Below are positions 1-9,132 of a DNA stretch of 64,000 nt, piece by piece. The translations under genes and the position numbers were made by a program. Numbering within the stretch: the first letter of the stretch is position 1; each line of letters starts with the position of its first letter. Below the pieces are notes generated by a model. That model had not been told where the DNA came from, did no database searches, and was given only the letters and a program-made list of their open reading frames with translations. The DNA is from DASPHG01 sp963748315 (lineage in GTDB: Bacteria > Actinomycetota > Thermoleophilia > Solirubrobacterales > Thermoleophilaceae): positions 124,001-188,000 of the forward strand of contig CAVVIK010000006.1 of the NCBI GenBank assembly GCA_963748315.1, in the 5' to 3' direction.

Positions 1-406
1 CATCAGCCGCGGCCTCGCTCCAGGGGAGCAGGCAACGCGCCTCCGCGAGCGTGCGCCGCTCGGCGCGCCGCTGCCACGCGCCCGCGGCGCCGGGCCGGTT
101 CAGGGCCGCGGGCGAGTCGAACCGCACGGCGTACGGCCGGGCGTCGCGATGTAGGAGCGCGGCCGTCACCGTGGAAAAGACGACGAGACGCGCGTTCGGC
201 CGCCGCGTTCGCCTCGCGGCGAGTGACTCCACCAGGTCGGTGATCGCCGGATGGCGCCTCAGGGCCCCGGCGGCCCCGACCTGCACCGATACGACCTCGC
301 ACGCGACGCCCGCGTGGCGAAGCTGCTGCGCGAACGCCTCGTCGGCCCGGCGCAGGCCGGCCGTCGTGCCGAGCGACACGAGCGCGACATCCGTGAAGTC
401 GGGCAC
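1..406 (-). CDS. Glycosyltransferase, GT4-like, N-terminal part (cut by window start)
   Basis: Reading the minus strand from a GTG at 404-406 gives an open frame that runs off the left edge, about 135 residues. It begins VPDFTDVALVSLGTTAGLRR, a beta-strand followed by a Gly/Thr-rich loop as in the first Rossmann fold of GT-B glycosyltransferases, and later has RPYAVRFDSPAALNRPG, a donor/acceptor-domain pattern I recall from actinobacterial polysaccharide loci. The frame stays open upstream of the GTG, so the start is approximate. It faces away from the next gene, whose likely start is about 26 bases away, so the two would share a very short control region. It probably adds a sugar to the surface glycan made by the neighbouring genes. 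Donor and linkage are unknown. Confidence 0.55.
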   Translation of the reverse strand, partial: MPDFTDVALVSLGTTAGLRRADEAFAQQLRHAGVACEVVSVQVGAAGALRRHPAITDLVESLAARRTRRPNARLVVFSTVTAALLHRDARPYAVRFDSPAALNRPGAAGAWQRRAERRTLAEARCLLPWSEAAAD

Positions 407-431
407 CGCATGGAAGTTAACCTCCAGCCAG

Positions 432-1281
432 GTGTCAGCCGACGACTTCCTCTCCGGCGAGTCCGGTCACGTCGCCGGCATCCGCGCCGTCACGACGACC
501 ACGCTGAGCGACCGCTTTCTCGACCTGCGCCTCGCCCTCGGCTCGGCCGGGCGGGCCGCCCGGCGGGCTTCCGGGCCGCCGCGACGCGTGCTCGTGGCGG
601 GCATCTACGGCAGCGAGGCCGGACGCATGGCGCGGGTTGTCGAAGAGGTTCGGTGCTCGAGCCACGAGGTCGAGGTCGTGCTCGGCGCGCGCAAGGCGAC
701 GGCGGCGCCACTCGCCGGGGTAACGGCCGCCGATCACCTACACCGGCGGGAAGTTCGAGAACCTCAACACGGTGCTGGCGGGCCGCGATCTCGGCAGGTA
801 CGACTGGCTGATCGCCATGGACGACGACGTACTGCTCCCCCGCCGGTTCCTCGATCGCTTCATCGCGATCTGCGAGGCGCTCGGGTTCGCGATGGCGCAA
901 CCGGCGCAGACACGGCGCAGCCACGCGGCGTGGCGCGTGACGCGCCGCCGGGGCGGGCTGGTCGCCCGCGAGACGCACTTCGTCGAGACGGGCCCGGTGA
1001 CCGCCTTCCGCGCCGACGCGGTCGCGGAGTTCGTGCCGTTCGCGCCGCTGCGCTACGGCTGGGGGCTGGATGTCCACTGGGCCGCCGTTGCGAAGGAGAA
1101 GGGTTGGCGTCAGGGGATCGTCGACGCCCTGCCCGTGCGCCACGACGCGGTGCCGGTCGCATCGGGCTACTCGCACGAGGGGGCGGTTACCGAGGCGCGC
1201 GAGTTCCTGCGCGAGCGCCCGTACGTCCCCGCCGCGGAGGCCCAGCGCACCGTGGCGGCCCACGCGGACCTGCCGCGATGA
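432..1281 (+). CDS. Glycosyltransferase, GT-A (GT2-like), one frameshift
   Basis: The protein is read in two frames. Positions 432 to about 720 give a polar N-terminus and a conserved block, RRVLVAGIYGSEAGRMA. From about 724 the next frame gives ITYTGGKFENLNTVLAGRD, then DWLIAMDDDVLLP, where DDD is the metal- and nucleotide-sugar-binding DxD motif of GT-A enzymes. A later GPVTAFRADAVAEFVPF and GWGLDVHW fit the acceptor half of a GT2 fold. The frame change lies near 715-725; frame 1 has a TAA at 721, so one base is probably missing or extra there. GTG 432 is the first plausible start. It overlaps the next gene through ATGA at 1278-1281, so the two are likely co-translated. Substrate unknown. 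Confidence 0.7.
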
Positions 1282-2474
1282 ACGTGTGCGTGGTCGCCGA
1301 GTACTACCCGCGCCGGCGCGACCCGGCGAGCGGCGTATGGGCGCACCAGCAGGCCGTGGCCGCGCGCGACGCCGGCGCCGACGTGCGCGTGCTCGCGTTG
1401 GAGCGGCCGGTGCCGCCGATGCGCACGCTCAGGAGCCCGGCAGCGCTCGCCGGCTCGCTGCGCGGCATCGCTACGCAGCCGCGGCGTGAGGAGCGTGACG
1501 GCATCCCAATCGAATACGTCCGGTACGTCGCGCCGCCGCGCGGGCGCTCGTACGACGCCTGGGGCGACTGGGCCCGGCGCCCGCTCGAACGCGCGCTCGA
1601 GCGGCTCGAGCGGGGGTGGGCGATCGACGTCGTGCACGCCCACTACGCGGTCCCGGGGGGCGCCGCGGCCCGCGCGTGGGCCGCGGCAAAGGAAAAGCCG
1701 CTCGTGGTCTCGATCCACGGGAGCGACGTGTACGCGCAGCTGCTCGCCACCCCGAAGGGCCGAGCCGAGATCGCTGCCGTCTTGGGAGCGGCCGGCCTGG
1801 TGCTCTGCAACAGCCGCGAGACCGCACGGCGGGCGGCCGAGCTCGGCGCGTCGACCGAATGCGTGCGCGTCGTCCATCTCGGCGCGCGGACGCCGTCCGA
1901 GGTCGGGCAGAAGCATGCGCGGCCAACAGTCGCGACGCTCGCCGCCGACCTCGTTCCGCGCAAGCGGCATGAGGACGTCCTGCGCGCCCTCGACGACGAG
2001 CGCCTGCGCGAAGTCGAGTGGGTCGTGTTCGGCGCCGGCGCCGAGCGACCCAGGCTGGAGCGGCTCGCGCGCGAGCTGGGGATCTCCGCCCGCATTCGGT
2101 GGACGGGCCGGCTCGATCACGAGGACACCCTGCGCGAGCTCGCGCGCTGCCACGTGATGGCGCTGCCGAGCGTCGACGAGGCCTTCGGGGTCGCGTACGT
2201 GGAGGCGCTCGCGTGCGGCGTCCCCGTCGTCGCGGTGCGTGGTGAGGGCGGCCCCGAGGAGATCGCCGAGCATGTGGAGGGCGTCTCGCTCGTGCCCCCG
2301 CGGGACCCGGACGCGCTCGCCGAGACGCTCAGCCGGCTGCTGTCCGACCGCGCCGAGCTCGAGCGCCTGGCGGCCGCCGCGAGCGCGGGCGCAGCGGCGC
2401 ACTTCAGCTGGTCCCGAACAGGCGCCGAAACCGTCCGCTCATATGAAGATGCCCTGCAAATGAAGCGAAACTGA
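1278..2474 (+). CDS. Glycosyltransferase family 4 (GT-B)
   Basis: A 398-residue cytoplasmic GT-B enzyme. The N-terminal domain opens with MNVCVVAEYYPRRRDPASGV and contains DVVHAHYAVPGG and the loop VVSIHGSDVY, both usual in GT4 acceptor domains. The C-terminal domain has ATLAADLVPRKRHEDVLRAL, a GAGAERPRLERLA segment and the nucleotide-sugar motif SVDEAFGVAYVEALACGVPVV with the conserved EX7E glutamates. Length is normal for GT4. The start ATG overlaps the stop of the preceding glycosyltransferase. It most likely extends the same surface polysaccharide by a retaining mechanism. The sugar cannot be read from sequence. Confidence 0.88.
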   Translation: MNVCVVAEYYPRRRDPASGVWAHQQAVAARDAGADVRVLALERPVPPMRTLRSPAALAGSLRGIATQPRREERDGIPIEYVRYVAPPRGRSYDAWGDWARRPLERALERLERGWAIDVVHAHYAVPGGAAARAWAAAKEKPLVVSIHGSDVYAQLLATPKGRAEIAAVLGAAGLVLCNSRETARRAAELGASTECVRVVHLGARTPSEVGQKHARPTVATLAADLVPRKRHEDVLRALDDERLREVEWVVFGAGAERPRLERLARELGISARIRWTGRLDHEDTLRELARCHVMALPSVDEAFGVAYVEALACGVPVVAVRGEGGPEEIAEHVEGVSLVPPRDPDALAETLSRLLSDRAELERLAAAASAGAAAHFSWSRTGAETVRSYEDALQMKRN

Positions 2475-2490
2475 GCAGCGAACCGCTGCT
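2474..2490. terminator. Short hairpin after GT gene, weak terminator candidate
   Basis: AGCAGCG and CGCTGCT form a perfect 7-bp stem with an AAC loop, beginning at the last base of the glycosyltransferase stop codon. No T-run follows, so it is not a classical intrinsic terminator. It may slow polymerase or stabilise the mRNA end, or be chance in GC-rich DNA. Confidence 0.3.
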
Positions 2491-2604
2491 GGCCACCTCG
2501 CTTGCTAAGTTGCCGCGCTGCGGCGTAACCGGAGTTTTCGTTTTCGCGTGCCGCACACCGGGAAGCGCTACCCCTTCCCCCCGGAACTGTTGTTCATTTC
2601 AACG

Positions 2605-3213
2605 ATGCGTTTTTCAATGCTCACAAGACTGATCACTTTGTCGCTGACGCTCCTCGTGGCGCTCGCGCTGCCCGTCGTGGCTCACGCGAGCGGCGACGAC
2701 GTCATCCGCGACTGCGCCGAGGACGGTGACCTCGACAAGGACTACTCCGACGAGGAGCTCAAGGACGCGGAGCGCGACATGCCGAGCGACGTCGACCAGT
2801 ACACGGACTGCCGTGACGTGATCCGCCAGGCGCAGGCCGGCGGCCGCGGCAGCACGGACGGCGGCGGAGCCAACGGGATCGGCGGCGGCACGGGCGGCGG
2901 TGGCTCCGATGGCGGCGGCTACCGCAACAGCGCTACCGGGAACGACGTCGGGGGCACCGCGGGCGGAACGCCTGACGATCTCAACGAGCTCGGCGTCCGC
3001 AAGCAACAGGCGGAGGAGGGCGTCGCCCCCGACACGAGCGCCGCGACGGCGGCAGGCGCCGACGTCGGCGGAGACGATTCGGGGCTTCCGACCGCGGCAC
3101 TCGTCGCGATCATCCTGCTTGGACTCTCGGCTATCGCGGGAGGGCTGTACCTCCTGCGTGACTACCTGCCGTCCGGTCTGACCTCCCGCCTTCCGGGCGG
3201 CGCGAGCAGATAG
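2605..3213 (+). CDS. Secreted or envelope protein with Gly-rich linker and C-terminal membrane anchor
   Basis: I do not recognise the family. The ATG at 2605 gives 202 residues starting with a signal peptide (MRFSMLTRLITL, then a hydrophobic core ending ...PVVAHAS). The mature part has an acidic region (residues about 28-70) with two cysteines, DCAED and TDCRD, that could form a disulfide. A low-complexity Gly/Ser/Thr linker follows (about 75-150), then a transmembrane segment, LVAIILLGLSAIAGGLYLL, and a short basic cytoplasmic tail. An upstream in-frame GTG at 2548 would put 19 hydrophilic residues before the signal peptide, so I prefer 2605. Its stop overlaps the apparent start of the ligase gene. 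It may help assemble or anchor the glycan; that is inference from location only. Confidence 0.6.
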   Translation: MRFSMLTRLITLSLTLLVALALPVVAHASGDDVIRDCAEDGDLDKDYSDEELKDAERDMPSDVDQYTDCRDVIRQAQAGGRGSTDGGGANGIGGGTGGGGSDGGGYRNSATGNDVGGTAGGTPDDLNELGVRKQQAEEGVAPDTSAATAAGADVGGDDSGLPTAALVAIILLGLSAIAGGLYLLRDYLPSGLTSRLPGGASR

Positions 3214-5276
3214 CCGGCCGCGCGGGAGTAGCGGCGGGCCTCGCGCTCGCGGCTGCACTCGCGGCAGTGGCGTTCGCCGCCGAGGGCGGCACCGAGCTCG
3301 AGCGGACCACCTTCACCGAGGTGTTCCTGACGATCGGCGGCGGGATTGCGTGCGCGATCGGGATCCTGTTCACGACGCGTCGCCGGCCGCGGGGCGCGAT
3401 CACGGTCGCGCTGTTCGTCGCGCTCGCGCTCATCACCGCGCTCTCGATCGACTGGTCCATCGTCCCGGGCGAAAGCTGGATCGAGACGAACCGAACGCTC
3501 ACCTACCTCGCCGTCTTCGTCGGCGCGGTCGCGCTCGGAAACCTCGGCCCCGGCGCCGCGGAGCTGGTGCTCCGGGCGCTGCTCGCCGCCGCGACAGTCG
3601 TCGTCGGATATGCGCTGATCTCCCGCGTCTGGCCCGCACAGCTCGCCGAGCTCGAGATCTACGCACGCATCGGCCAGCCGTTCGGCTACTGGAACGCCGT
3701 CGGGGTGACGGCCGCGTTCGCGCTGCCGCTGACGCTTGCGCTCGGCGCACGCCGCACGGTGAGCCCCGCAGCGAGCGCGCTCGCCTTCCCCGTCGCCGGC
3801 CTGATGATCATCGCGCTCTTCCTCACCTACTCGCGCAGCGCGCTTCTCGGCGCGGTCGTCGCGGTCGCGCTCTGGCTCGTGTTCGTGCCGCTGCGCTTGC
3901 GGAGCGCCGCGATCCTGATCGCGGCGAGCGTCGGCGCGCTGCCCATCCTGCTGTGGGCCACGAGCAAGGCGGCGTTTACGGACGACGGCGTGGCGCTCGC
4001 GGTGCGCGAGGACGTCGCGACGGAGTTCGGGGTCATGTTGCTCGTGCTCGTCCTGGCGCTCTACGCGATCGGGTATGCGTTCACGAGCTCGCGCGAGCGG
4101 ATGCTCATCGAGCCCGACGCCCGGCGCGCGATCGGGCAGCTCCTGGTCGGCGCGGTGGTTGCCGCCACCCTGATCGGCGTCGGCGCGGTCGCGCTGAGCG
4201 ACCGCGGCCTCGGCGGCACCGTCTCGGACCGCTGGGAGGAGCTCACGGACGACAGCGCGACAACGGACGCGGGCCCGTCCCGGCTCGCGGCGACATCGTC
4301 ATCACGGAGCCGGTACTGGCGCCAGGCGATCGACGTGTTCGAAGAGGAACCGGTCGCGGGAGTGGGCGCCGGCGGTTTCGCGACGGCGGCGCTCCGGTTC
4401 CGCGACGAGCCGCGCATCGCGCGCCACGCTCACGGCTACCCCATGCAGACGCTCGCCGACCTCGGCGTCCTCGGCCTGCTGCTGTCGGTCGCGCTCGGCC
4501 TCGCGTGGCTCGTGGCCGCGCTACGCGCGGTCGGGGCGACGCCGCGGTCGCGCATAGGTCAGCTCTTCTTGATCGGCCGTCCCGAGCGCGTGGACCACGA
4601 CCGCGCGCCCGCCTGGACCGACGACCGGATCGTGGTCACGGCCCTCTTCCTCGCGGCGATTGCGTACGGCATCCAGTCGACACTCGACTGGACCTGGTTC
4701 GTCCCGGGCCCGACGGTGATGGCGCTGGTCGCCGCCGGCTTCGTCGCGGGCCGGGGACCGGCGCCGGAGTCCGCGGCGCCGACGGAGCCGCCGCCTCGCG
4801 CGCGGGTGACGCGCCTGCGGGCAGCCCTCGCGGTCGGCGCGGTGTTCGCCGCCCTCGCGGCGAGCTGGAGCATCTGGCAGCCCGAGCGCGCCGACGACAA
4901 GGCGGACGAGGCGATCGAGCTCTCCGGGACGGGCGACTTCGGTGCGGCGCTCGATGCGGCACACGACGCGCAGGACATCGACTCGCTTTCGATCAAGCCG
5001 CTCTTCGCCGAGGCGACGGTCTACCAGCGCGAGGGGCAAAACGATGAGGCGCTCGACGTCTTCCGGCGGGCCGCGCTCGAGCACGAGAAGGACCCGCAGG
5101 CGTGGCTGCGGCTCGCCGACTTCCAGCTGTACGAGCTCAACGACCCTGAGGGAGCCGTCGCGGCACTCGACCAGGCGCTCTACCTTGACCCCGTGTCCGA
5201 GGCGATTCAGGACAGCTTCATCGAGGCTCGCCAGCGGCTGCGCCAGCGCGGGATCGAGCCCGAGGTGTCGCAGTGA
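3210..5276 (+). CDS. O-antigen ligase/polymerase-like membrane protein with TPR tail
   Basis: A multi-pass inner-membrane protein of the Wzy/WaaL (O-antigen ligase) superfamily, which polymerises or transfers lipid-linked glycan outside the membrane. About 12 hydrophobic segments precede residue 530. The outer loop with RYWRQAIDVFEEEPVAGVGAGGF and ARHAHGYPMQTLADLGVLG is the family signature. The last 130 residues are soluble and TPR-like (DEAIELSGTGDFGAALDAAH, and DEALDVFRRAALEHEKDPQAW). The first ATG/GTG/TTG is GTG 3267, but the frame is open upstream and encodes one more hydrophobic helix. I propose ATA at 3210, which overlaps the preceding TAG as ATAG, mimicking the ATGA/GTGA overlaps of the neighbours. 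If that is wrong, use 3267. The next gene overlaps by GTGA at 5273. Confidence 0.8.
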   Translation: MAGRAGVAAGLALAAALAAVAFAAEGGTELERTTFTEVFLTIGGGIACAIGILFTTRRRPRGAITVALFVALALITALSIDWSIVPGESWIETNRTLTYLAVFVGAVALGNLGPGAAELVLRALLAAATVVVGYALISRVWPAQLAELEIYARIGQPFGYWNAVGVTAAFALPLTLALGARRTVSPAASALAFPVAGLMIIALFLTYSRSALLGAVVAVALWLVFVPLRLRSAAILIAASVGALPILLWATSKAAFTDDGVALAVREDVATEFGVMLLVLVLALYAIGYAFTSSRERMLIEPDARRAIGQLLVGAVVAATLIGVGAVALSDRGLGGTVSDRWEELTDDSATTDAGPSRLAATSSSRSRYWRQAIDVFEEEPVAGVGAGGFATAALRFRDEPRIARHAHGYPMQTLADLGVLGLLLSVALGLAWLVAALRAVGATPRSRIGQLFLIGRPERVDHDRAPAWTDDRIVVTALFLAAIAYGIQSTLDWTWFVPGPTVMALVAAGFVAGRGPAPESAAPTEPPPRARVTRLRAALAVGAVFAALAASWSIWQPERADDKADEAIELSGTGDFGAALDAAHDAQDIDSLSIKPLFAEATVYQREGQNDEALDVFRRAALEHEKDPQAWLRLADFQLYELNDPEGAVAALDQALYLDPVSEAIQDSFIEARQRLRQRGIEPEVSQ

Positions 5277-6898
5277 AGCGCGCTGTATCGCTCGCCCTGG
5301 CGATGCTCGCAACCGCCGCCCCCGCCGCGATCGCATCGCGCTCCCAGGAGTCGATCTTCATGGACGATCCCGAGATCGTGTACGCGGCCCCCGACCAGCT
5401 CGAGGGGACGCTCGCGGAGATCAAGCAGTTGGGCGCCGATCGCATTCGGGTCTCGGTCTTCTGGCGCCTGCTCGCGCCGGGCCACGACTCGGAGACGCGC
5501 CCGTTTCCGGCCGGCGGCGGCGCGGACCCGCGCAACTACGCGGCCGAGAAGTGGGACCGCTACGACCGGATCGTCACGACCGCGCAGAAGGTCGGCCTGA
5601 AGGTGCTCTTCAACATCACGTCGCCGGCGCCCTCGTGGGCCACGCCGGCGGCACCGCGATCCGATATCGAGGCGACGTACCGCCCGAGCCCGAGCGAGTT
5701 CAGGGACTTCGCGGCCGCGCTCGGCACGCGCTACTCGGGCAGCTTCAGGGACGAGGCGGCGCGCCAGAGCGACAGCTCTCTGCTCGACGACTGCGAGCCG
5801 ACGCCGAACTTCCCGATCCCGCCGCCGCTCTGCCCACCGGAGGGCAACGATCCCACCCCAGGCAGCCCGAACCCGCCGAACACCGGCCCCGTGCTCCCGC
5901 GCGTCGACACCTGGTCGGCGTGGAACGAGCCGAACATGCCCGGCTGGCTCACGCCGCAGTCGGACGAGGACGACAAGCGGCTGCCGGCTTCGCCGCGCCT
6001 GTACCGGGCGCTCGCCGACGCGATGTACACCGGGCTGACCAGCTCCGGGCACGGCGCTGACACGATCCTGATCGGCGAGACCGCGCCGCGCGGCGCGGGC
6101 GAGCGCGCCGTCACCCAGTCGCTCCGGCCACTGCTTTTCATCCGCGAGCTCTACTGCCTCAACCGCAGGTTCAGGCCGTTCAAGGACAAGGCCGCGGGTC
6201 GGCGCGGCTGCCCCGACGGCGGTGCCGGATTCCGCGACGCGCATCCCGTGCTTTTCAACGCGACCGGGTTCGCGCACCACCCGTACGCGCTCGAGCGGCC
6301 GCCGGGCGCAAGCGATCCGAACGATGACGACGCCGTGCTGGCCGACCTCGGCCGCCTCACGCGCACGCTCGACCGCGCGCTCGGCCGCTACGGCTCAGAC
6401 AAGCGCTACAAGGTCTGGCTGACCGAGTACGGCTACCAGACCGATCCGCCCGATCCGTACGTGGGCTGGCCGTGGAAGACCCAGGCGCGCTTCCTGCAGA
6501 CGGCGGAATGGCTCGCCTTCCGCCACCGGCGCGTGGTGTCGACCGCGCAGTTCCTGCTGAACGACGATGCGCCGGTGCGCGAGTACCCGGCGAACGACCC
6601 GCGGCACTGGGCCACCTTCCAGACCGGCTTGAAGACCCACGAGGGCAAGCGGAAGCCGGCCTACTCGAGCTACCAGCGCGGCATCCACGTGATCAAGCGC
6701 GACGGTCGGGCGAAACGCGTGTTCGGCTACTGGCGCGGCGCTCCGGGACCGACTCCCGCGGAGATCCAGTTCCGGCGCAGGGGAGCGAAGGGCTGGCGGA
6801 CCGTCAAGCGCGTCGAGACGAACGGCGCCGGCTACCTCTCGAGCAAGGTGGACGTCGGCGTGCCCGGCACCTTCCGACTCCTCTTCGGCCGGCCCTAG
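5273..6898 (+). CDS. Secreted glycoside hydrolase, TIM-barrel (GH39/GH5-like)
   Basis: A 541-residue exported (beta/alpha)8-barrel glycosidase. The signal peptide is MKRAVSLALAMLATAAPAAI followed by an Ala-Ser-Arg cleavage region. SAWNEPNMPGW gives the NEP motif with the acid/base glutamate at strand 4, and VWLTEYGYQTDPPD gives the strand-7 nucleophile glutamate, the clan GH-A arrangement. Residues about 180-215 form a Pro-rich loop with two cysteines. After the barrel, residues about 465-541 look like a small beta-domain. It starts at a GTG overlapping the stop of the ligase-like gene, so it is translated with it and may trim or remodel that polymer. The exact GH family and substrate are not certain. 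Confidence 0.8.
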   Translation: MKRAVSLALAMLATAAPAAIASRSQESIFMDDPEIVYAAPDQLEGTLAEIKQLGADRIRVSVFWRLLAPGHDSETRPFPAGGGADPRNYAAEKWDRYDRIVTTAQKVGLKVLFNITSPAPSWATPAAPRSDIEATYRPSPSEFRDFAAALGTRYSGSFRDEAARQSDSSLLDDCEPTPNFPIPPPLCPPEGNDPTPGSPNPPNTGPVLPRVDTWSAWNEPNMPGWLTPQSDEDDKRLPASPRLYRALADAMYTGLTSSGHGADTILIGETAPRGAGERAVTQSLRPLLFIRELYCLNRRFRPFKDKAAGRRGCPDGGAGFRDAHPVLFNATGFAHHPYALERPPGASDPNDDDAVLADLGRLTRTLDRALGRYGSDKRYKVWLTEYGYQTDPPDPYVGWPWKTQARFLQTAEWLAFRHRRVVSTAQFLLNDDAPVREYPANDPRHWATFQTGLKTHEGKRKPAYSSYQRGIHVIKRDGRAKRVFGYWRGAPGPTPAEIQFRRRGAKGWRTVKRVETNGAGYLSSKVDVGVPGTFRLLFGRP

Positions 6899-8076
6899 CT
6901 CAGCGCCGCGCCGGTCGCTCGCTCGATCTCGTCGAGCCGGTCGAGCGGCAGCGGCCCGTGGCCCGAGCTGTCGCTGACGTCGAGCAACAGCTGCTCGTAG
7001 GCGGTGGCGACCGCGTCCCATGAGTACTGCTTCGCGCGCTCGCGCGCACGGGCGCGGTAGGTCTCGACCTCCTCGGGATGGTCGATCAGGTGCTCGAGCT
7101 GGCGGGCGAGGTCGGGAACTCCCTGGCGTCCCGAGAAGTAGACGCCGGCCTCGCCGACCGTCTCCGCGTTCGGCTCGTAGTCGTTGACGAGCACGCAGTT
7201 GCCCGCCACGAGCGCCTCGAGGATGACGGGGTGGGTGCCGCCCACCTCGGTCGGGGCGCAGAACAGGTACGCGTTGCGCTGGAGCTCCCAATAGCCGCGG
7301 CCGAAGACGTAGCCGGGAAAGACGACGCGCGGGTCGGCCGCGCGGCGGACGCGCAGGATGTACTCGGACGCGTACGGCGCGCCGCCGACGACGACCAGGC
7401 TCATGCCGCGCGTCTTCTCGCTCGGGATGCGCGCCCATGCCTCGACGAGGAGATGTGGGTTGTTCTCCGGCTCGAGGCGCCCGACGAACAGGACGTACTT
7501 GCGCGGTTCGAGCCCGAGCCGCTCGAGCGTCCCGGTGCCTGTCTCGGGCGGCGCCTCCGCACCGTACGGGACGACGCCGATCCGCTTGCCGAAGCTCGAC
7601 TCGAAGATGTGAGCGACCGCGTGGGAGTCGGTGATCGCGCGCGTGGCCATCCGCGGGGAGACGCGCTCGGCCCAGCGCAGGTACGCCTTCGCCGTTCGGT
7701 TCCACTTGCGCCGGTTCGAGTCGAGCCCGTCGATGTTGATCAGCGTTGGAATCCCGCGCGCGCGTGTGATCACGCACAGCGGGCTGTTGCCCGCGATGAA
7801 GAACAGCGCCACATCGGGCTTGAGCACGAACGCGACATGCAATGCCGACAGGAAGGTGTGGACGAACGTGTCGAGGTACTTGTTCCTGATCGTCGGCAGA
7901 TGGATCAGCTGGGCGCCCTTCCACTCCGAGATCGAGGGGTCGACCACGTGCGGACGGCAGTACACGGAGACGCGGTGACCGCGGGCGGCGAGGCGGCTCG
8001 TGATCTGCTCCACGGCCGTCTCGAAGCCGCTGTAGCTGGCCGGGATGCCGCGCGTTCCGAGGACGGCGACGTTCAT
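6895..8076 (-). CDS. Glycosyltransferase family 4 with DUF1972-type N-terminus
   Basis: A 393-residue GT-B enzyme. The N-terminus, MNVAVLGTRGIPASYSGFET, is the hallmark of the DUF1972 (rhamnosyltransferase-like) subgroup of GT4, followed by VSVYCRPHVV and FIAGNSPLCVITR. The C-terminal domain carries VLFVGRLEPENNPHLLVEAW and the sugar-nucleotide loop PTEVGGTHPVILEALVAGN with its EX7E-like glutamates. ATG 8074-8076 overlaps the TGA of the upstream gene as ATGA, and the gene ends tail to tail with the glycosidase gene (4-base overlap). Members of this subgroup usually transfer rhamnose or a related deoxyhexose in capsule or O-antigen synthesis. That role is likely but the donor is inferred. Confidence 0.85.
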   Translation of the reverse strand: MNVAVLGTRGIPASYSGFETAVEQITSRLAARGHRVSVYCRPHVVDPSISEWKGAQLIHLPTIRNKYLDTFVHTFLSALHVAFVLKPDVALFFIAGNSPLCVITRARGIPTLINIDGLDSNRRKWNRTAKAYLRWAERVSPRMATRAITDSHAVAHIFESSFGKRIGVVPYGAEAPPETGTGTLERLGLEPRKYVLFVGRLEPENNPHLLVEAWARIPSEKTRGMSLVVVGGAPYASEYILRVRRAADPRVVFPGYVFGRGYWELQRNAYLFCAPTEVGGTHPVILEALVAGNCVLVNDYEPNAETVGEAGVYFSGRQGVPDLARQLEHLIDHPEEVETYRARARERAKQYSWDAVATAYEQLLLDVSDSSGHGPLPLDRLDEIERATGAALS

Positions 8077-9120
8077 CGCGCCGCCTTCTCGTAGGCGTGC
8101 TCGTGCAGGCGGGCGCTCTCCTCCCAGGAGAAGCGGCGGGCGCGCTCGCGACCCTTGTCCGCGAGCTCGGTGCGCAGGCCGCCCTCGTCGTGGAGGCGGC
8201 GCATGCCCTCGGCGAGCGCGTCCGGCTCCACGAGCAGCGCGGCCGGGCCGCACAGCTCGTGCGTGCCGGGGTTGCGGACCGCGAGCACGGCCACGCCCGA
8301 CGCCATCGCCTCGGCCAGCGTCAGGCCGAAACCCTCCTCGAGCGAGGGGTGCACCAGCGCCGCCGCGCCGGAGAGCAGCTCGCGCAGCCGCGTCGAGTCG
8401 GGCCGCGGTTCACCGACGATCAGCGGCTGCCCGTTCCCGCGCGCAGCGGCGTCTCCAGCGAGCACGAGCGGCAGCGCGTCGTCCCTCTCGGCGGCGTACC
8501 GGCGGTGGGCCTCGAGCAGTGCGGGAACGCGCTTGCGCGGCTCGTCGTCGCCGACGTAGAGAAAATGCCGTGGCTCGGCACCGTCTACAGCGATCGCGGC
8601 GGGCAGCGCCTGGCCCGGCCCGTGAGGCGCGACGACGACCGCCTCCGGGTCGGCCCCCAGGATCCCGACGGCGTCGGCTGCGGCGGTGCGCGAGACGCAC
8701 ACGACCGCGCCGGCGCGCCGTGCGGCGGCGCGGTGCCGGCGGCGCGCGAGCGTGCGCCAGATCCGGCCGAAGCCCTCGGGGAGATGCTCGAACGCGAGAT
8801 CGTGGACGGTGATCGCCTGCGCGCACGGCGCCCGCCACGTCCACGCCGGCAGCGGGTGGTGGATCACGTCGGCGCGGGCGCGCGCGCGCCTGCCTGCGCA
8901 GCGAGACCTGCGTCCACCCGACGTCGAGCAGCGCGTTGAGCGCACTCCACAGGACGCCGCCCCTGCCGCGGCTGCGCCCGGGCGCAGGCCGCCGCCGCCG
9001 CCGCGTCTCGACCACCTCGACGTTCCCGCGCGCGCGCAGCGCCTGGGTGAGCCGCTCGATGTAGACGGCGGTCCCGGACGGGCCGCGGGCGGCGAAGCTG
9101 GTGTCGATCAGGACGCGCAT
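8073..9120 (-). CDS. Glycosyltransferase family 4, one frameshift
   Basis: Read from ATG 9118-9120, the N-terminus is MRVLIDTSFAARGPSGTAVY, a typical GT4 start, continuing to WTQVSLRRQA. The frame then changes near 8880-8890, inside an alternating GC run, and continues as DVIHHPLPAWTWRAPCAQ, ITVHDLAFEHLPEGFG, FLYVGDDEPRKRVPALLEAH and HPSLEEGFGLTLAEAMASGV to the stop at 8073. Joined, this gives about 349 residues, normal for the family. The dinucleotide repeat at the break point makes a sequencing slip more likely than a real mutation. The gene is translationally coupled to the DUF1972-type enzyme downstream. The two likely add consecutive sugars. Confidence 0.75.
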
Positions 9121-9132
9121 CCGTCCCTCTTT

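Noticed and set aside
1167..2402. Long minus-strand open frame (411 codons) opposite the GT4 gene
   Set aside because: No family motif, Arg/His/Asp-rich composition typical of antisense frames in high-GC coding DNA; the plus-strand GT4 is clear.
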